From positions 1-51,324 of the forward strand of contig NZ_JAIQDG010000053.1 in assembly GCF_020037125.1 (NCBI RefSeq): a DNA stretch of 51,324 nucleotides, read 5' to 3'. The DNA is from Myxococcus sp. RHSTA-1-4 (GTDB taxonomy: Bacteria; Myxococcota; Myxococcia; Myxococcales; Myxococcaceae). The position numbers were made by a program, and so were the translations under genes. Position 1 is the stretch's first letter. The number at the start of each line of letters is the position of its first letter. Below, one piece after another: positions 44,165 to 51,324 of the stretch. The notes beneath the pieces were generated by a model. The model saw nothing but the letters and a program-made list of their open reading frames with translations, had not been told where the DNA came from and searched no databases.

Positions 44165-45834
44165 CACCCGAGAGGCGTATGGAACTGGATCCCCTCTGGT
44201 ACAAGAAGGCCCTCATCTACGAGCTGCACCTCCGCGCGTTCTACGACTCCAACGGCGACGGCCACGGGGACATCCCGGGCCTGATTGAAAAGCTGCCGTA
44301 CCTGCAGGACCTGGGTGTCGACTGCCTCTGGCTCCTGCCGCACTACCCCTCGCCGCTGCGCGACGACGGGTACGACATCGCGGACTTCTACGGCATCCAT
44401 CCGGACTACGGCACCCTCGCGGACTTCCAGCGCCTGGTGGACGAGGCCCACAAGCGCGGCATCCGCATCATCACCGAGCTGGTCGTCAACCACACCAGCG
44501 ACCAGCACCCCTGGTTCCAGGAGGCCCGCAGCGACCCGAAGAGCCCCAAGCGCGACTGGTACGTCTGGAGCGACACGGACAGCAGCTACAAGGGGGCGCG
44601 CATCATCTTCCTGGACACCGAGCGCTCCAACTGGACGTGGGACCCGGTGGCCAAGCAGTACTTCTGGCACCGCTTCTTCAGCCACCAGCCGGACCTCAAC
44701 TACGACAACCCCGAAGTGCAGGAAGCCATGCTGGACGTCATGCGCTTCTGGCTGAACATGGGCGTGGACGGGTTCCGCTGCGACGCCGTGCCCTACCTCT
44801 TCGAGCGCGAGGGCACCCACTGCGAGAACCTCCCGGAGACGCACGCCTTCCTCAAGCGCCTGCGGAAGACCATCGACTCGGAATACCAGGGGAAGATGCT
44901 GCTGGCGGAGGCGAACCAGTGGCCCGCCGACGTGCGCGTCTACTTCGGCGAGGGCGACGAGTTCCACATGGGCTTCCACTTCCCGGTGATGCCCCGCCTC
45001 TTCATGGCCGTGCGCAAGGAGGACCGGACGCCCATCGTCGAAATCATGCAGCAGACGCCGGACATCCCGTCCAACTGCCAGTGGGCCATCTTCCTGCGCA
45101 ACCACGACGAGCTGACGCTGGAGATGGTGACGGACGAGGACCGGGACTACATGTACCGGGAGTACGCCACCGACCCGCGGATGCGCATCAACCTGGGCAT
45201 CCGCCGCCGGCTCGCCCCGCTGATGGACAACGGCCGCCGGCGCATCGAACTGATGCACAGCCTGCTGTTCACCCTGCCGGGCACGCCCGTCCTCTACTAC
45301 GGGGACGAGATTGGCATGGGCGACAACATCTACCTGGGCGACCGCAACGGCGTGCGCACGCCGATGCAGTGGACGGGCGACCGCAACGCGGGCTTCAGCC
45401 GGGCGGACTACGCGCGCCTGTACGCCCCCGTCATCGCCGACCCGGTGTACGGCTACCAGTCCATCAACGTGGAGGCGCAGGAGCGCGTGAAGACCAGCCT
45501 CCTGCACTGGGTGAAGCGGATGATTCGCATCCGCCAGCGCTACCCCGTCTTCTCCCTGGGGACGCTGCGCTTCCTGCCCATGGAGAACCCCAAGGTGATG
45601 GCCTTCGTGCGTGAGCTCGAGGGCATGACGGTGCTGGTGGTCTGCAACCTGTCGCGCTTCGCCCAGCCGGCGGTGCTGGACTTGCGCGACTGGGACGGCG
45701 CGGTGCCGGTGGAGCTCATCGGCGAGACGCCCTTCCCCCGTATCAGCCACCTGCCCTACCAGCTCTCCATGGGCCCCTACATGTTTCTATGGTTCCGGCT
45801 GGACAAGCCGGCCGTGGGGAGGAGCGCGCCGTGA
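44161..45834 (+). CDS. treS: Trehalose synthase (maltose alpha-D-glucosyltransferase)
   Basis: TreS interconverts trehalose and maltose, supplying maltose to the maltokinase. The 557-residue protein begins DPLWYKKALIYELHLRAF, typical of the family, and has a GH13 barrel with VVNHTSDQH (region I), Asp208 in GVDGFRCDAVPYL, Glu250 in LLAEANQWP and Asp316 in FLRNHDELTL. It lacks a fused maltokinase domain; that activity is the next gene. GTG 44161 overlaps the GlgE stop by 4 nt; ATG 44179, with AGAGG three bases before it, is a plausible alternative start that would remove six residues. Confidence 0.92.
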   Translation: MTPERRMELDPLWYKKALIYELHLRAFYDSNGDGHGDIPGLIEKLPYLQDLGVDCLWLLPHYPSPLRDDGYDIADFYGIHPDYGTLADFQRLVDEAHKRGIRIITELVVNHTSDQHPWFQEARSDPKSPKRDWYVWSDTDSSYKGARIIFLDTERSNWTWDPVAKQYFWHRFFSHQPDLNYDNPEVQEAMLDVMRFWLNMGVDGFRCDAVPYLFEREGTHCENLPETHAFLKRLRKTIDSEYQGKMLLAEANQWPADVRVYFGEGDEFHMGFHFPVMPRLFMAVRKEDRTPIVEIMQQTPDIPSNCQWAIFLRNHDELTLEMVTDEDRDYMYREYATDPRMRINLGIRRRLAPLMDNGRRRIELMHSLLFTLPGTPVLYYGDEIGMGDNIYLGDRNGVRTPMQWTGDRNAGFSRADYARLYAPVIADPVYGYQSINVEAQERVKTSLLHWVKRMIRIRQRYPVFSLGTLRFLPMENPKVMAFVRELEGMTVLVVCNLSRFAQPAVLDLRDWDGAVPVELIGETPFPRISHLPYQLSMGPYMFLWFRLDKPAVGRSAP

Positions 45835-47165
45835 CGACCCTGGACCTGACGAAGCTGCCGGACTACCTCAAGCACCAGCGCTGGTTCAGCGGCAAGGCTT
45901 GGCCCATCAAGCACGTGAGCGTGGTGGACCACGCCGCCATGGAATTGGGAGCGTGCTCCTTCACCCTCGGGGTGGTGGAGGTGGTGTACGAGCTGGGCAA
46001 GACGGAGCGCTACCTGTTGCCCGTCAAGCCCGCGCCGGAGGGCGTGCGTGACGCGCTCGAGGACGACGAGTGCCTTCGCGCCCTCTTCCGGCTCATCCGC
46101 GAGGGAGCCAGCGTGGGCTCCGCGTCCGGCCGGGTAACGGGCGAGTGGATTCACACGCCGGAAGGACTGCAGGCCCTGCCCTCGCCGGTGACGGTCCGGC
46201 GGCTGATGGTGGAGCAGAGCAACACCTCCGTGGTGCTGGGCGAGAAGGTCATCCTGAAGATCATCCGCAAGCTGGAGGCGGGGGTGAACCCGGAGCACGA
46301 GGTGGGCCGCTTCCTCGCCACGAAGACGTCCTTCCGGGCCACACCCACGCTGCTGGGCGCGCTGCACCTGGAGGGGCCGGCGGGCGCCACGCTCGCGGTG
46401 GCCCACCGCTTCGTCCCGGACGCGACGGATGGGTGGAAGTACACGCTGGACCGGCTGCGCCAGGAGCGGCCGCTGGGGGAGCGCTTCCTCGGTGAGATGC
46501 GCGACCTGGGCCAGCGCGTGGGCGAGCTGCACAACGCCTTCGCGTCGGCGACCCCGGACGACCCGGCGTTCGCCCCGGAGCCGCTCCTCCAGGAGGACCT
46601 GCAGCGCTGGAGCGCCTCCATCGTGGGCGAGCTGGGGGTGACGCTGGCGGACGCCGGCCGTCTGCACGCGGACCTGGAGGGGCGGCGCGAGGCGCTCATC
46701 GGGTACGCGAAGCGGCTGGCGCAGGTGGCGCCCTCGGGGCAGAAGATCCGCATCCACGGCGACCTGCACCTGGGACAGGTGCTGCGCGCCAACAACCAGT
46801 GGCTCATCTTCGACTTCGAGGGCGAGCCGGCGAGGAGCTTCACGGCGCGGCGCGAGAAGTACAGCGCGCTGAGGGATGTGGCGGGGATGATTCGCTCGTT
46901 CGACTACGCGGAGGCGACGGTGGCCCTGGAGGGCGGCGAGCCCCGCGGGCGGGTGGGCCCCACCCGCGACGCCTTCCTGGAGGGTTACAGGAAGGCCACG
47001 AAGGGGGCGCCCTACCTGCCGGCGGACGGTGCCACGTTCGACGTGATGCTGCGTGCGTTCGAACTGGAGAAGCTCCTCTACGAAGTGCGGTATGAGCTAC
47101 AGAACAGGCCGGACTGGGTGCGCATCCCCGTCGAGGCCCTGTTGCGCATGGAGGAATCCAAGTGA
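45831..47165 (+). CDS. mak: Maltokinase (Pep2/Mak-type)
   Basis: This kinase phosphorylates maltose at C1 with ATP, giving the GlgE donor maltose-1-phosphate. The 444-residue protein shows an N-terminal cap (about 1-110, DYLKHQRWFSGK) and an aminoglycoside-phosphotransferase-like kinase fold, with Lys in VILKIIRKLE, catalytic HGDLHLGQVL and metal-binding IFDFEGEP. The start is well supported: GGGGAGGAG ends eight bases before GTG 45831, which overlaps the TreS stop by 4 nt. In some organisms this activity is fused to TreS; here it is separate. Confidence 0.9.
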   Translation: MTTLDLTKLPDYLKHQRWFSGKAWPIKHVSVVDHAAMELGACSFTLGVVEVVYELGKTERYLLPVKPAPEGVRDALEDDECLRALFRLIREGASVGSASGRVTGEWIHTPEGLQALPSPVTVRRLMVEQSNTSVVLGEKVILKIIRKLEAGVNPEHEVGRFLATKTSFRATPTLLGALHLEGPAGATLAVAHRFVPDATDGWKYTLDRLRQERPLGERFLGEMRDLGQRVGELHNAFASATPDDPAFAPEPLLQEDLQRWSASIVGELGVTLADAGRLHADLEGRREALIGYAKRLAQVAPSGQKIRIHGDLHLGQVLRANNQWLIFDFEGEPARSFTARREKYSALRDVAGMIRSFDYAEATVALEGGEPRGRVGPTRDAFLEGYRKATKGAPYLPADGATFDVMLRAFELEKLLYEVRYELQNRPDWVRIPVEALLRMEESK

Positions 47166-49366
47166 GGAAGCCAGCCGACAAGGCGCAGGTCGAGGCGGAG
47201 CTTCAGCGCGTGGTGGAGCTGAGGCATCCCGAGCCGCACTCCGTCCTGGGCATCCACCCGGATGGAGACGGGGTGGTGATTCGGGCCTTCCGTCCGGACG
47301 CCGTGCACATCCACGTGCTGCCCGAGTCCGGGGGCCGCATCGCGATGACGCACCGCCTGGGCGGCATCTTCGAGGCGCACGTCAACGGGAAGGACCAGCC
47401 CTTCCCGTACCTGCTGGAGGTGGAGTACCCCGGCAGGAGGGTCTTCAAGCTGCGAGATCCGTACAGCTTCCTCCCCACCCTGGGGGAGATGGACCTGTAC
47501 TACGCGGGCGAGGGACGGCACGAGCGCCTCTGGGAGCGGATGGGCGCGCACCTCATCCACCACAACGGGGTGCGCGGCGTGTCCTTCGCGGTGTGGGCAC
47601 CCACGGCGGCTGGCGTGTCCGTGGTGGGAGACTTCAACAGCTGGGACGGCCGGCTGCACGCCATGCGGCGCATGGGCGCCTCCGGCATCTGGGAGCTGTT
47701 CGTCCCCGAGGTGGGGGAAGGCGCCCGCTACAAGTTCGAGATCCGCCCCGGCCATGGCGGTACGCGCCTGTTGAAGGCGGACCCGTTCGCCTTCCAGACG
47801 GAGGTGCCGCCGGCGACCGCGTCGGTGGTGCACGACCTGACGCGCCACCGCTGGGGGGATGCCCGGTGGCTGGAGTCGCGAGAGCAGAAGCAGGACGTGA
47901 CGCACCAGCCGTGGAGCGTCTACGAGGTGCACCTGGGGAGCTGGCGCCGGGTGGTGGAGGACGGCGACCGGCCCATGACGTACCGCGAGCTGGCGCCCGC
48001 GCTGGCCGAGTACGTGAAGTACCTGGGCTTCACCCACGTGGAATTGCTGCCCGTGGCCGAGCACCCCTACGGAGGCTCGTGGGGCTACCAGGTGAGCGGC
48101 TACTACGCGCCCACGGCGCGCTTCGGCCACCCGGACGACTTCCGCTACCTGGTGGACCACCTGCACCAGGAGGGCATCGGCGTCATCGTGGACTGGGTGC
48201 CCGGACACTTCCCCCGGGACATCCACGCGCTGGGGCAGTTCGACGGCACGGCGCTGTACGAGCACGCGGACCCGCGCAAGGGCGCGCAGCCGGACTGGGG
48301 CACGCTGGTCTTCAACTTCGGCCGCAACGAGGTGCGCAACTTCCTCATCGCCAACGCGCTGTTCTGGATTGAGGAGTACCACATCGACGGCCTGCGCGTG
48401 GACGCGGTGGCCTCGATGCTCTACCTCGACTACAGCCGCAAGCATGGCGAGTGGATTCCCAACCGCTGGGGCGGCCGGGAGAACGAGGAGGCCATCCAGT
48501 TCCTGCGCGAGCTGAACGAGACGGTCCGCCGCAAGTACCCGGGTGTGGTCGTCATCGCCGAGGAGTCCACGGCCTGGCCCAAGGTGAGCGCCCCGGTGAG
48601 CGAGGGCGGCCTGGGCTTCCACTTCAAGTGGAACATGGGGTGGATGCACGACACGCTGTCGTACTTCTCCAAGGACCCCATCTACCGGCAGTACCACCAC
48701 AACCAGCTCACCTTCGGCCTGCTGTACGCGTTCAGCGAGAACTTCATGTTGCCGCTGAGCCATGACGAGGTGGTGCACGGCAAGGGCAGCCTCTACGGCC
48801 GCATGCCGGGGGACCCGTGGCAGAAGCGGGCCAACCTGCGCGCGCTCTACGCGTGGATGTGGGCGCACCCGGGCAAGAAGCTGCTCTTCATGGGCGGCGA
48901 GTTCGGCCAGCCGGCGGAGTGGAACCACGACAAGAGCCTGGACTGGCACCTGACGCATGACCCGGGGCACGAGGGCATCATGCGGCTGGTGGCGGCGCTG
49001 AACCGCCTCTACAAGGACCTGCCCGCGCTGTACGACGCGGACAGCGAGCCGGTGGGGTTCCAGTGGCTGCAGCCGGACTCCGCGTCTGCGAACGTGCTGG
49101 CCTTCGTGCGGCGCTCGCGCCAGCCGGGGCGCCACGTGGTGTGCGTCGCCAACCTGTCGCCCACGGTGCGCGAGGGCTACCGCGTGGGCTTCCCGCTCCA
49201 TGGCAGCTACGTGGAGCTGCTCAACACGGACGCGGGGGAGTACGGCGGCTCGAACCAGGGGAACATGGGGCAGATCCAAACCGAGCCCACCGGGTGGGAT
49301 GGCCAGCCGGCATCCGCGGCCATCACCCTGCCCCCGCTGGCGGTGCTGTGGTTCACGCCGGGGTGA
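47162..49366 (+). CDS. glgB: 1,4-alpha-glucan branching enzyme
   Basis: GlgB cuts linear alpha-1,4 chains and rejoins them as alpha-1,6 branches. The 734 residues include an N-terminal N1 domain, a CBM48 module (about 130-225), the GH13_9 barrel and the terminal beta domain. HPYGGSWGYQ, DWVPGHFP, Asp414 in HIDGLRVDAVASM, Glu467 in VVVIAEEST and LSHDEVVHGK are the catalytic and conserved regions, close to the E. coli pair Asp405 and Glu458. It closes the operon; its GTG 47162 overlaps the maltokinase stop by 4 nt. Confidence 0.94.
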   Translation: MRKPADKAQVEAELQRVVELRHPEPHSVLGIHPDGDGVVIRAFRPDAVHIHVLPESGGRIAMTHRLGGIFEAHVNGKDQPFPYLLEVEYPGRRVFKLRDPYSFLPTLGEMDLYYAGEGRHERLWERMGAHLIHHNGVRGVSFAVWAPTAAGVSVVGDFNSWDGRLHAMRRMGASGIWELFVPEVGEGARYKFEIRPGHGGTRLLKADPFAFQTEVPPATASVVHDLTRHRWGDARWLESREQKQDVTHQPWSVYEVHLGSWRRVVEDGDRPMTYRELAPALAEYVKYLGFTHVELLPVAEHPYGGSWGYQVSGYYAPTARFGHPDDFRYLVDHLHQEGIGVIVDWVPGHFPRDIHALGQFDGTALYEHADPRKGAQPDWGTLVFNFGRNEVRNFLIANALFWIEEYHIDGLRVDAVASMLYLDYSRKHGEWIPNRWGGRENEEAIQFLRELNETVRRKYPGVVVIAEESTAWPKVSAPVSEGGLGFHFKWNMGWMHDTLSYFSKDPIYRQYHHNQLTFGLLYAFSENFMLPLSHDEVVHGKGSLYGRMPGDPWQKRANLRALYAWMWAHPGKKLLFMGGEFGQPAEWNHDKSLDWHLTHDPGHEGIMRLVAALNRLYKDLPALYDADSEPVGFQWLQPDSASANVLAFVRRSRQPGRHVVCVANLSPTVREGYRVGFPLHGSYVELLNTDAGEYGGSNQGNMGQIQTEPTGWDGQPASAAITLPPLAVLWFTPG

Positions 49367-49445
49367 GGAGCCTCTCCCCGCGCCTCTCCCACGTTCCAGT
49401 CTCCCGTTGCCGGGCCGGCGTCGTGAGGGTAAGGGCCGCTCACCC

Positions 49446-50663
49446 ATGCCCGCCGAGAAGACATCCCGTTGGAGACTGCCCAGGCACTGGATCCTGTTGC
49501 TGCTGGCGCTCGGGGTCCTCCTGAGCTTCAAGACGAAGTGGCCTGGCACCAACCTCTACGCGCTCCAGGCGGAGGCGTGGCTTCAGGGGCGGCTGGACGT
49601 GGACGCGGGCCCGCATGACCTCGCGCTGCATGGCGGCAGGGCGTGGGTGCCCTTCCCGCCCTTCCCCTCGGTGTTGCTGCTCCCGGTGGTGGCTGTCGCT
49701 GGCCCGGAGCGGGCGCCTGTGCGCGCGGTGGCCGTGCTGCTGGCGCTGATGACCGGGTGGGCCCTGTGGAGGACCCTCGAGCGGCTGGGACTCCCCCCGC
49801 GTGAGCGCGGATGGATGGTGGCCGCGCTCCTTCTGGGCACGGGCTACTGGTCCTGCCTGCTATGGAGCAGCGGCGTCTGGTTCTTCGCGCATGTGGTGGC
49901 CACAACCTTCCTGGTGCTGGCGGTGGCTGAGGCGCTGGGCCGGGGGCGCGGGGCGCTCGTGGGGCTTTGGGTGGGCTGTGCCTTCCTGTCGCGGCAGCTT
50001 GCTGTCTACAGCCTCATCTTCCTGCTGGTGGCGCTATGGCAGCGGGCAGCGGCGGAGGGGCGGCGGCGGCAAGCGCTCCAGGTGATGGGGGCGCTCACTG
50101 CGTTCGGAGGATGCGCGCTCGTCTACCTGGCCTTCAATGCCGCGCGCTTTGGCAGCCCCTTCGACACCGGCTATGCCCACATCCCGCTGAACGACTACCT
50201 TCTGGCGAGGGTGGAGAAGTATGGCCTCTTCCACCTGGCGTACCTGCCCTTCAATTTCATCTCCATGTTCCTGGAGGGGCCGCACTTCATCTTCTCTCAG
50301 CCGCGCCTGCTCCAGCCGGTGGCGGTGGATGGTGTCGGCACCTCACTCACCATCGCCAGCCCGTTCATCTTCGTGGCGCTGGCCGCACGCGGAAGCGGCA
50401 CCTCCGTGCCCGTACGGGCCGCCTGGGCAAGCATTGGCCTCGCCCTGCTGCACATGCTGCTCTACTACAACAACGGATTCGTGCAGCTGAACGCGCACCG
50501 CTTCTGTCTGGACTTCCTGCCCGTGTTGATGGTGCTCATCGCACTGGGCACGCAGCGTCTGCGGCCGGAGCGCTGGAAGCCCCTGGTTGGCTGGGCGGTG
50601 GGGCTCAACCTCTTCATCCTGGCGGTGCTTCCCCTCCTGTCGCGTGCGCTGCGACGGCTCTGA
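49446..50663 (+). CDS. Multi-pass membrane protein, GT-C glycosyltransferase-like
   Basis: The 405-residue protein has about ten hydrophobic segments. It begins with a short basic head (MPAEKTSRWRLPRHW), then a first outer loop (TNLYALQAEAWLQGRLDVDAG) and a second (LALHGGRAWVPFPPFPS). That layout resembles GT-C or PMT-like membrane enzymes that use polyprenyl-linked sugars. The middle has a loop with FNAARFGSPFDTGYAHIPLNDY. No active-site residue can be assigned with confidence. It lies 79 nt after glgB on the same strand and may belong to the operon or be independent. The substrate is unknown. Confidence 0.65.
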   Translation: MPAEKTSRWRLPRHWILLLLALGVLLSFKTKWPGTNLYALQAEAWLQGRLDVDAGPHDLALHGGRAWVPFPPFPSVLLLPVVAVAGPERAPVRAVAVLLALMTGWALWRTLERLGLPPRERGWMVAALLLGTGYWSCLLWSSGVWFFAHVVATTFLVLAVAEALGRGRGALVGLWVGCAFLSRQLAVYSLIFLLVALWQRAAAEGRRRQALQVMGALTAFGGCALVYLAFNAARFGSPFDTGYAHIPLNDYLLARVEKYGLFHLAYLPFNFISMFLEGPHFIFSQPRLLQPVAVDGVGTSLTIASPFIFVALAARGSGTSVPVRAAWASIGLALLHMLLYYNNGFVQLNAHRFCLDFLPVLMVLIALGTQRLRPERWKPLVGWAVGLNLFILAVLPLLSRALRRL

Positions 50664-50718
50664 GTGGCCGCGGAGGTGATGCGCGCGTGGAGGGCGGAGA
50701 GAGGGATGCAGCCGGCGT

Positions 50719-51181
50719 TCATGTGTCGGCATCGGCTGCCCGCGCCCCCGGCACCGTGAGCTTCTCCGGCTTCTTGCCGTCGAGCGCGTTCAGGAGGTCC
50801 GTGGCGCTCTCCTTGTCGGACGAGCCGCCTTCCCCAGCCCGGACACCAGGTCCGAGTACTTGTGACCTAGGGACTGCTTTCCGTAGTTCCTGGCGTCGCT
50901 CGGAATCTTGAACGGCTTGTCCGAGGTGTGGAACCTGCTGCCATTGACTGGACCGAACGGCGTGGCGAGCTGCGTCTTGGCCTCGCTCTTCGCGTTCTTC
51001 CCCGCGAGGGCCTGGGCGTCCTCCCGAGAGCTGCTGGTGCCGCCCTGGGACGCCACGCCGCTGCTGGGCTCCAGGCGCCGCTGAGCCCGGACGAACTTCC
51101 GCTTCAGCCGGGCCTCGGTGGTGTTGTCTGTGGGCAGCTCATCCGTCTTCACCGGGGAGGAGCCGCAGGCATCATCCGAGA
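50719..51181 (-). pseudogene. Truncated, frameshifted hypothetical protein
   Basis: From about 51181 down to near 50820 one frame reads VSDDACGSSPVKTDELPTDN then NGSRFHTSDKPFKIPSDARN and YGKQSLGHKYSDLVSG. A one-base frame change then restores a sensible end, GGSSDKESATDLLNALDGKK and PEKLTVPGARAADADT, to TGA at 50719-50721. In the first frame the only upstream start is a TTG inside the rRNA terminator region, and no ribosome site is seen. The gene therefore seems to have lost its 5' end at the rRNA unit and to be frameshifted. I do not recognise the family. Confidence 0.5.
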
Positions 51182-51203
51182 CGTGGCGCGACGCCGGACG
51201 CGG

Positions 51204-51242
51204 AAAAAAGAAAACCCCCGGCGCCACGAGGGCGACGGGGGT
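51204..51242 (-). terminator. Rho-independent terminator of the rRNA operon
   Basis: On the minus strand ACCCCCG-T-CGCC / GGCG-C-CGGGGGT forms an 11-bp stem with one mismatch and a 5-nt loop, followed by TTTTCTTTTTT. It lies about 15 bases beyond the 3' end of the 5S gene. Confidence 0.9.
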
Positions 51243-51255
51243 CTTCAAAAAAGAA

Positions 51256-51324
51256 TCCGGCAGCGACCTACTCTCCCACGCGGTTTCCCGCGGAGTACCA
51301 TCGGCTCTGGAGGGCTTAACTTCC
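51256..51324 (-). rRNA. rrf: 5S ribosomal RNA, 3' part (cut by window edge)
   Basis: The minus strand reads GGAAGTTAAGCCCTCCAGAG, CCGATGGTACTCCGCGGGAA and GGGAGAGTAGGTCGCTGCCGG, the conserved second half of bacterial 5S rRNA. The 5' half lies beyond the window. The 3' end is set by analogy at about 51256. The rest of an rRNA operon should lie to the right. Confidence 0.92.

Noticed and set aside
50790..51248. 152-residue intact protein starting at TTG 51248
   Set aside because: The first 22 residues would be encoded by the rRNA terminator stem and T-tract, and the end is in the wrong frame compared with the sensible C-terminus. A degraded gene is the better reading.

Overview
The window looks like chromosome from a GC-rich myxobacterium, most likely of the Myxococcus/Corallococcus/Archangium group. 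This rests on very GC-rich codon use, a protein with a MYXO-CTERM-like C-terminal anchor, a Ser/Thr kinase with the myxobacterial-style HRDISPDN catalytic loop, an FHA sigma-54 activator, many lipoproteins and abundant GTG starts. No phage, CRISPR array, tRNA or complete insertion sequence was seen. The right edge cuts into a 5S rRNA gene on the minus strand.

Layout. 1-1236: a visibly less GC-rich open frame without a start codon, bracketed by two direct copies of a 53-bp repeat that may be insertion-sequence ends. 1237-4306: an HSL-type esterase, a secreted glycerophosphodiester phosphodiesterase and a Uma2-type nuclease gene whose promoter is bracketed by two operator-like palindromes. 4320-9664 (minus): a five-gene run of FtsB, a membrane diguanylate cyclase overlapping it by 4 nt, an RsmJ/YpiP-like methyltransferase, a DmpA-type aminopeptidase and a D-amino-acid transaminase. 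9850-12414: a penicillin-acylase remnant, then a His-rich membrane protein overlapping an acyltransferase-3 gene. 12426-13429 (minus): Fur-family regulator overlapping a TlpA-like lipoprotein. 13819-17936: an unknown HTH-like protein, an FmdB-type zinc ribbon, a small Cys protein, a lipoprotein, a PHP phosphoesterase and two small conserved-looking proteins.

18013-29325: a lipoprotein alpha-amylase, a Ser/Thr kinase divergent from an FHA sigma-54 activator, an unknown lipoprotein, a GT-C-like membrane protein and two small-domain lipoproteins, closed by a strong terminator. 29485-35345 (minus): a tight run of a membrane-anchored patatin fused to a cholesterol-oxidase-type C-terminal domain, a calcineurin-like phosphoesterase with a membrane domain, a 14-cysteine secreted protein and a lipoprotein. 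This is the best candidate here for an undescribed envelope system. 35735-41981: a small protein, a surface protein with tandem X25 alpha-glucan-binding modules, a two-component system, a Tat-exported intradiol dioxygenase-like protein and an ECF sigma factor. 42170-49366: the GlgE pathway in one operon (GlgE, TreS, maltokinase, GlgB), every junction a 4-nt GTGA overlap. 49446-51324: a GT-C-like membrane protein, a frameshifted remnant, the rRNA terminator and the 5S gene.

How the genes may work together (inference): TreS, maltokinase, GlgE and GlgB turn trehalose into branched alpha-glucan in the cytoplasm, while the lipoprotein amylase and the X25 surface protein deal with alpha-glucan outside. 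The kinase and FHA activator are a plausible phospho-threonine signalling pair. FtsB and the cyclase link division to c-di-GMP.
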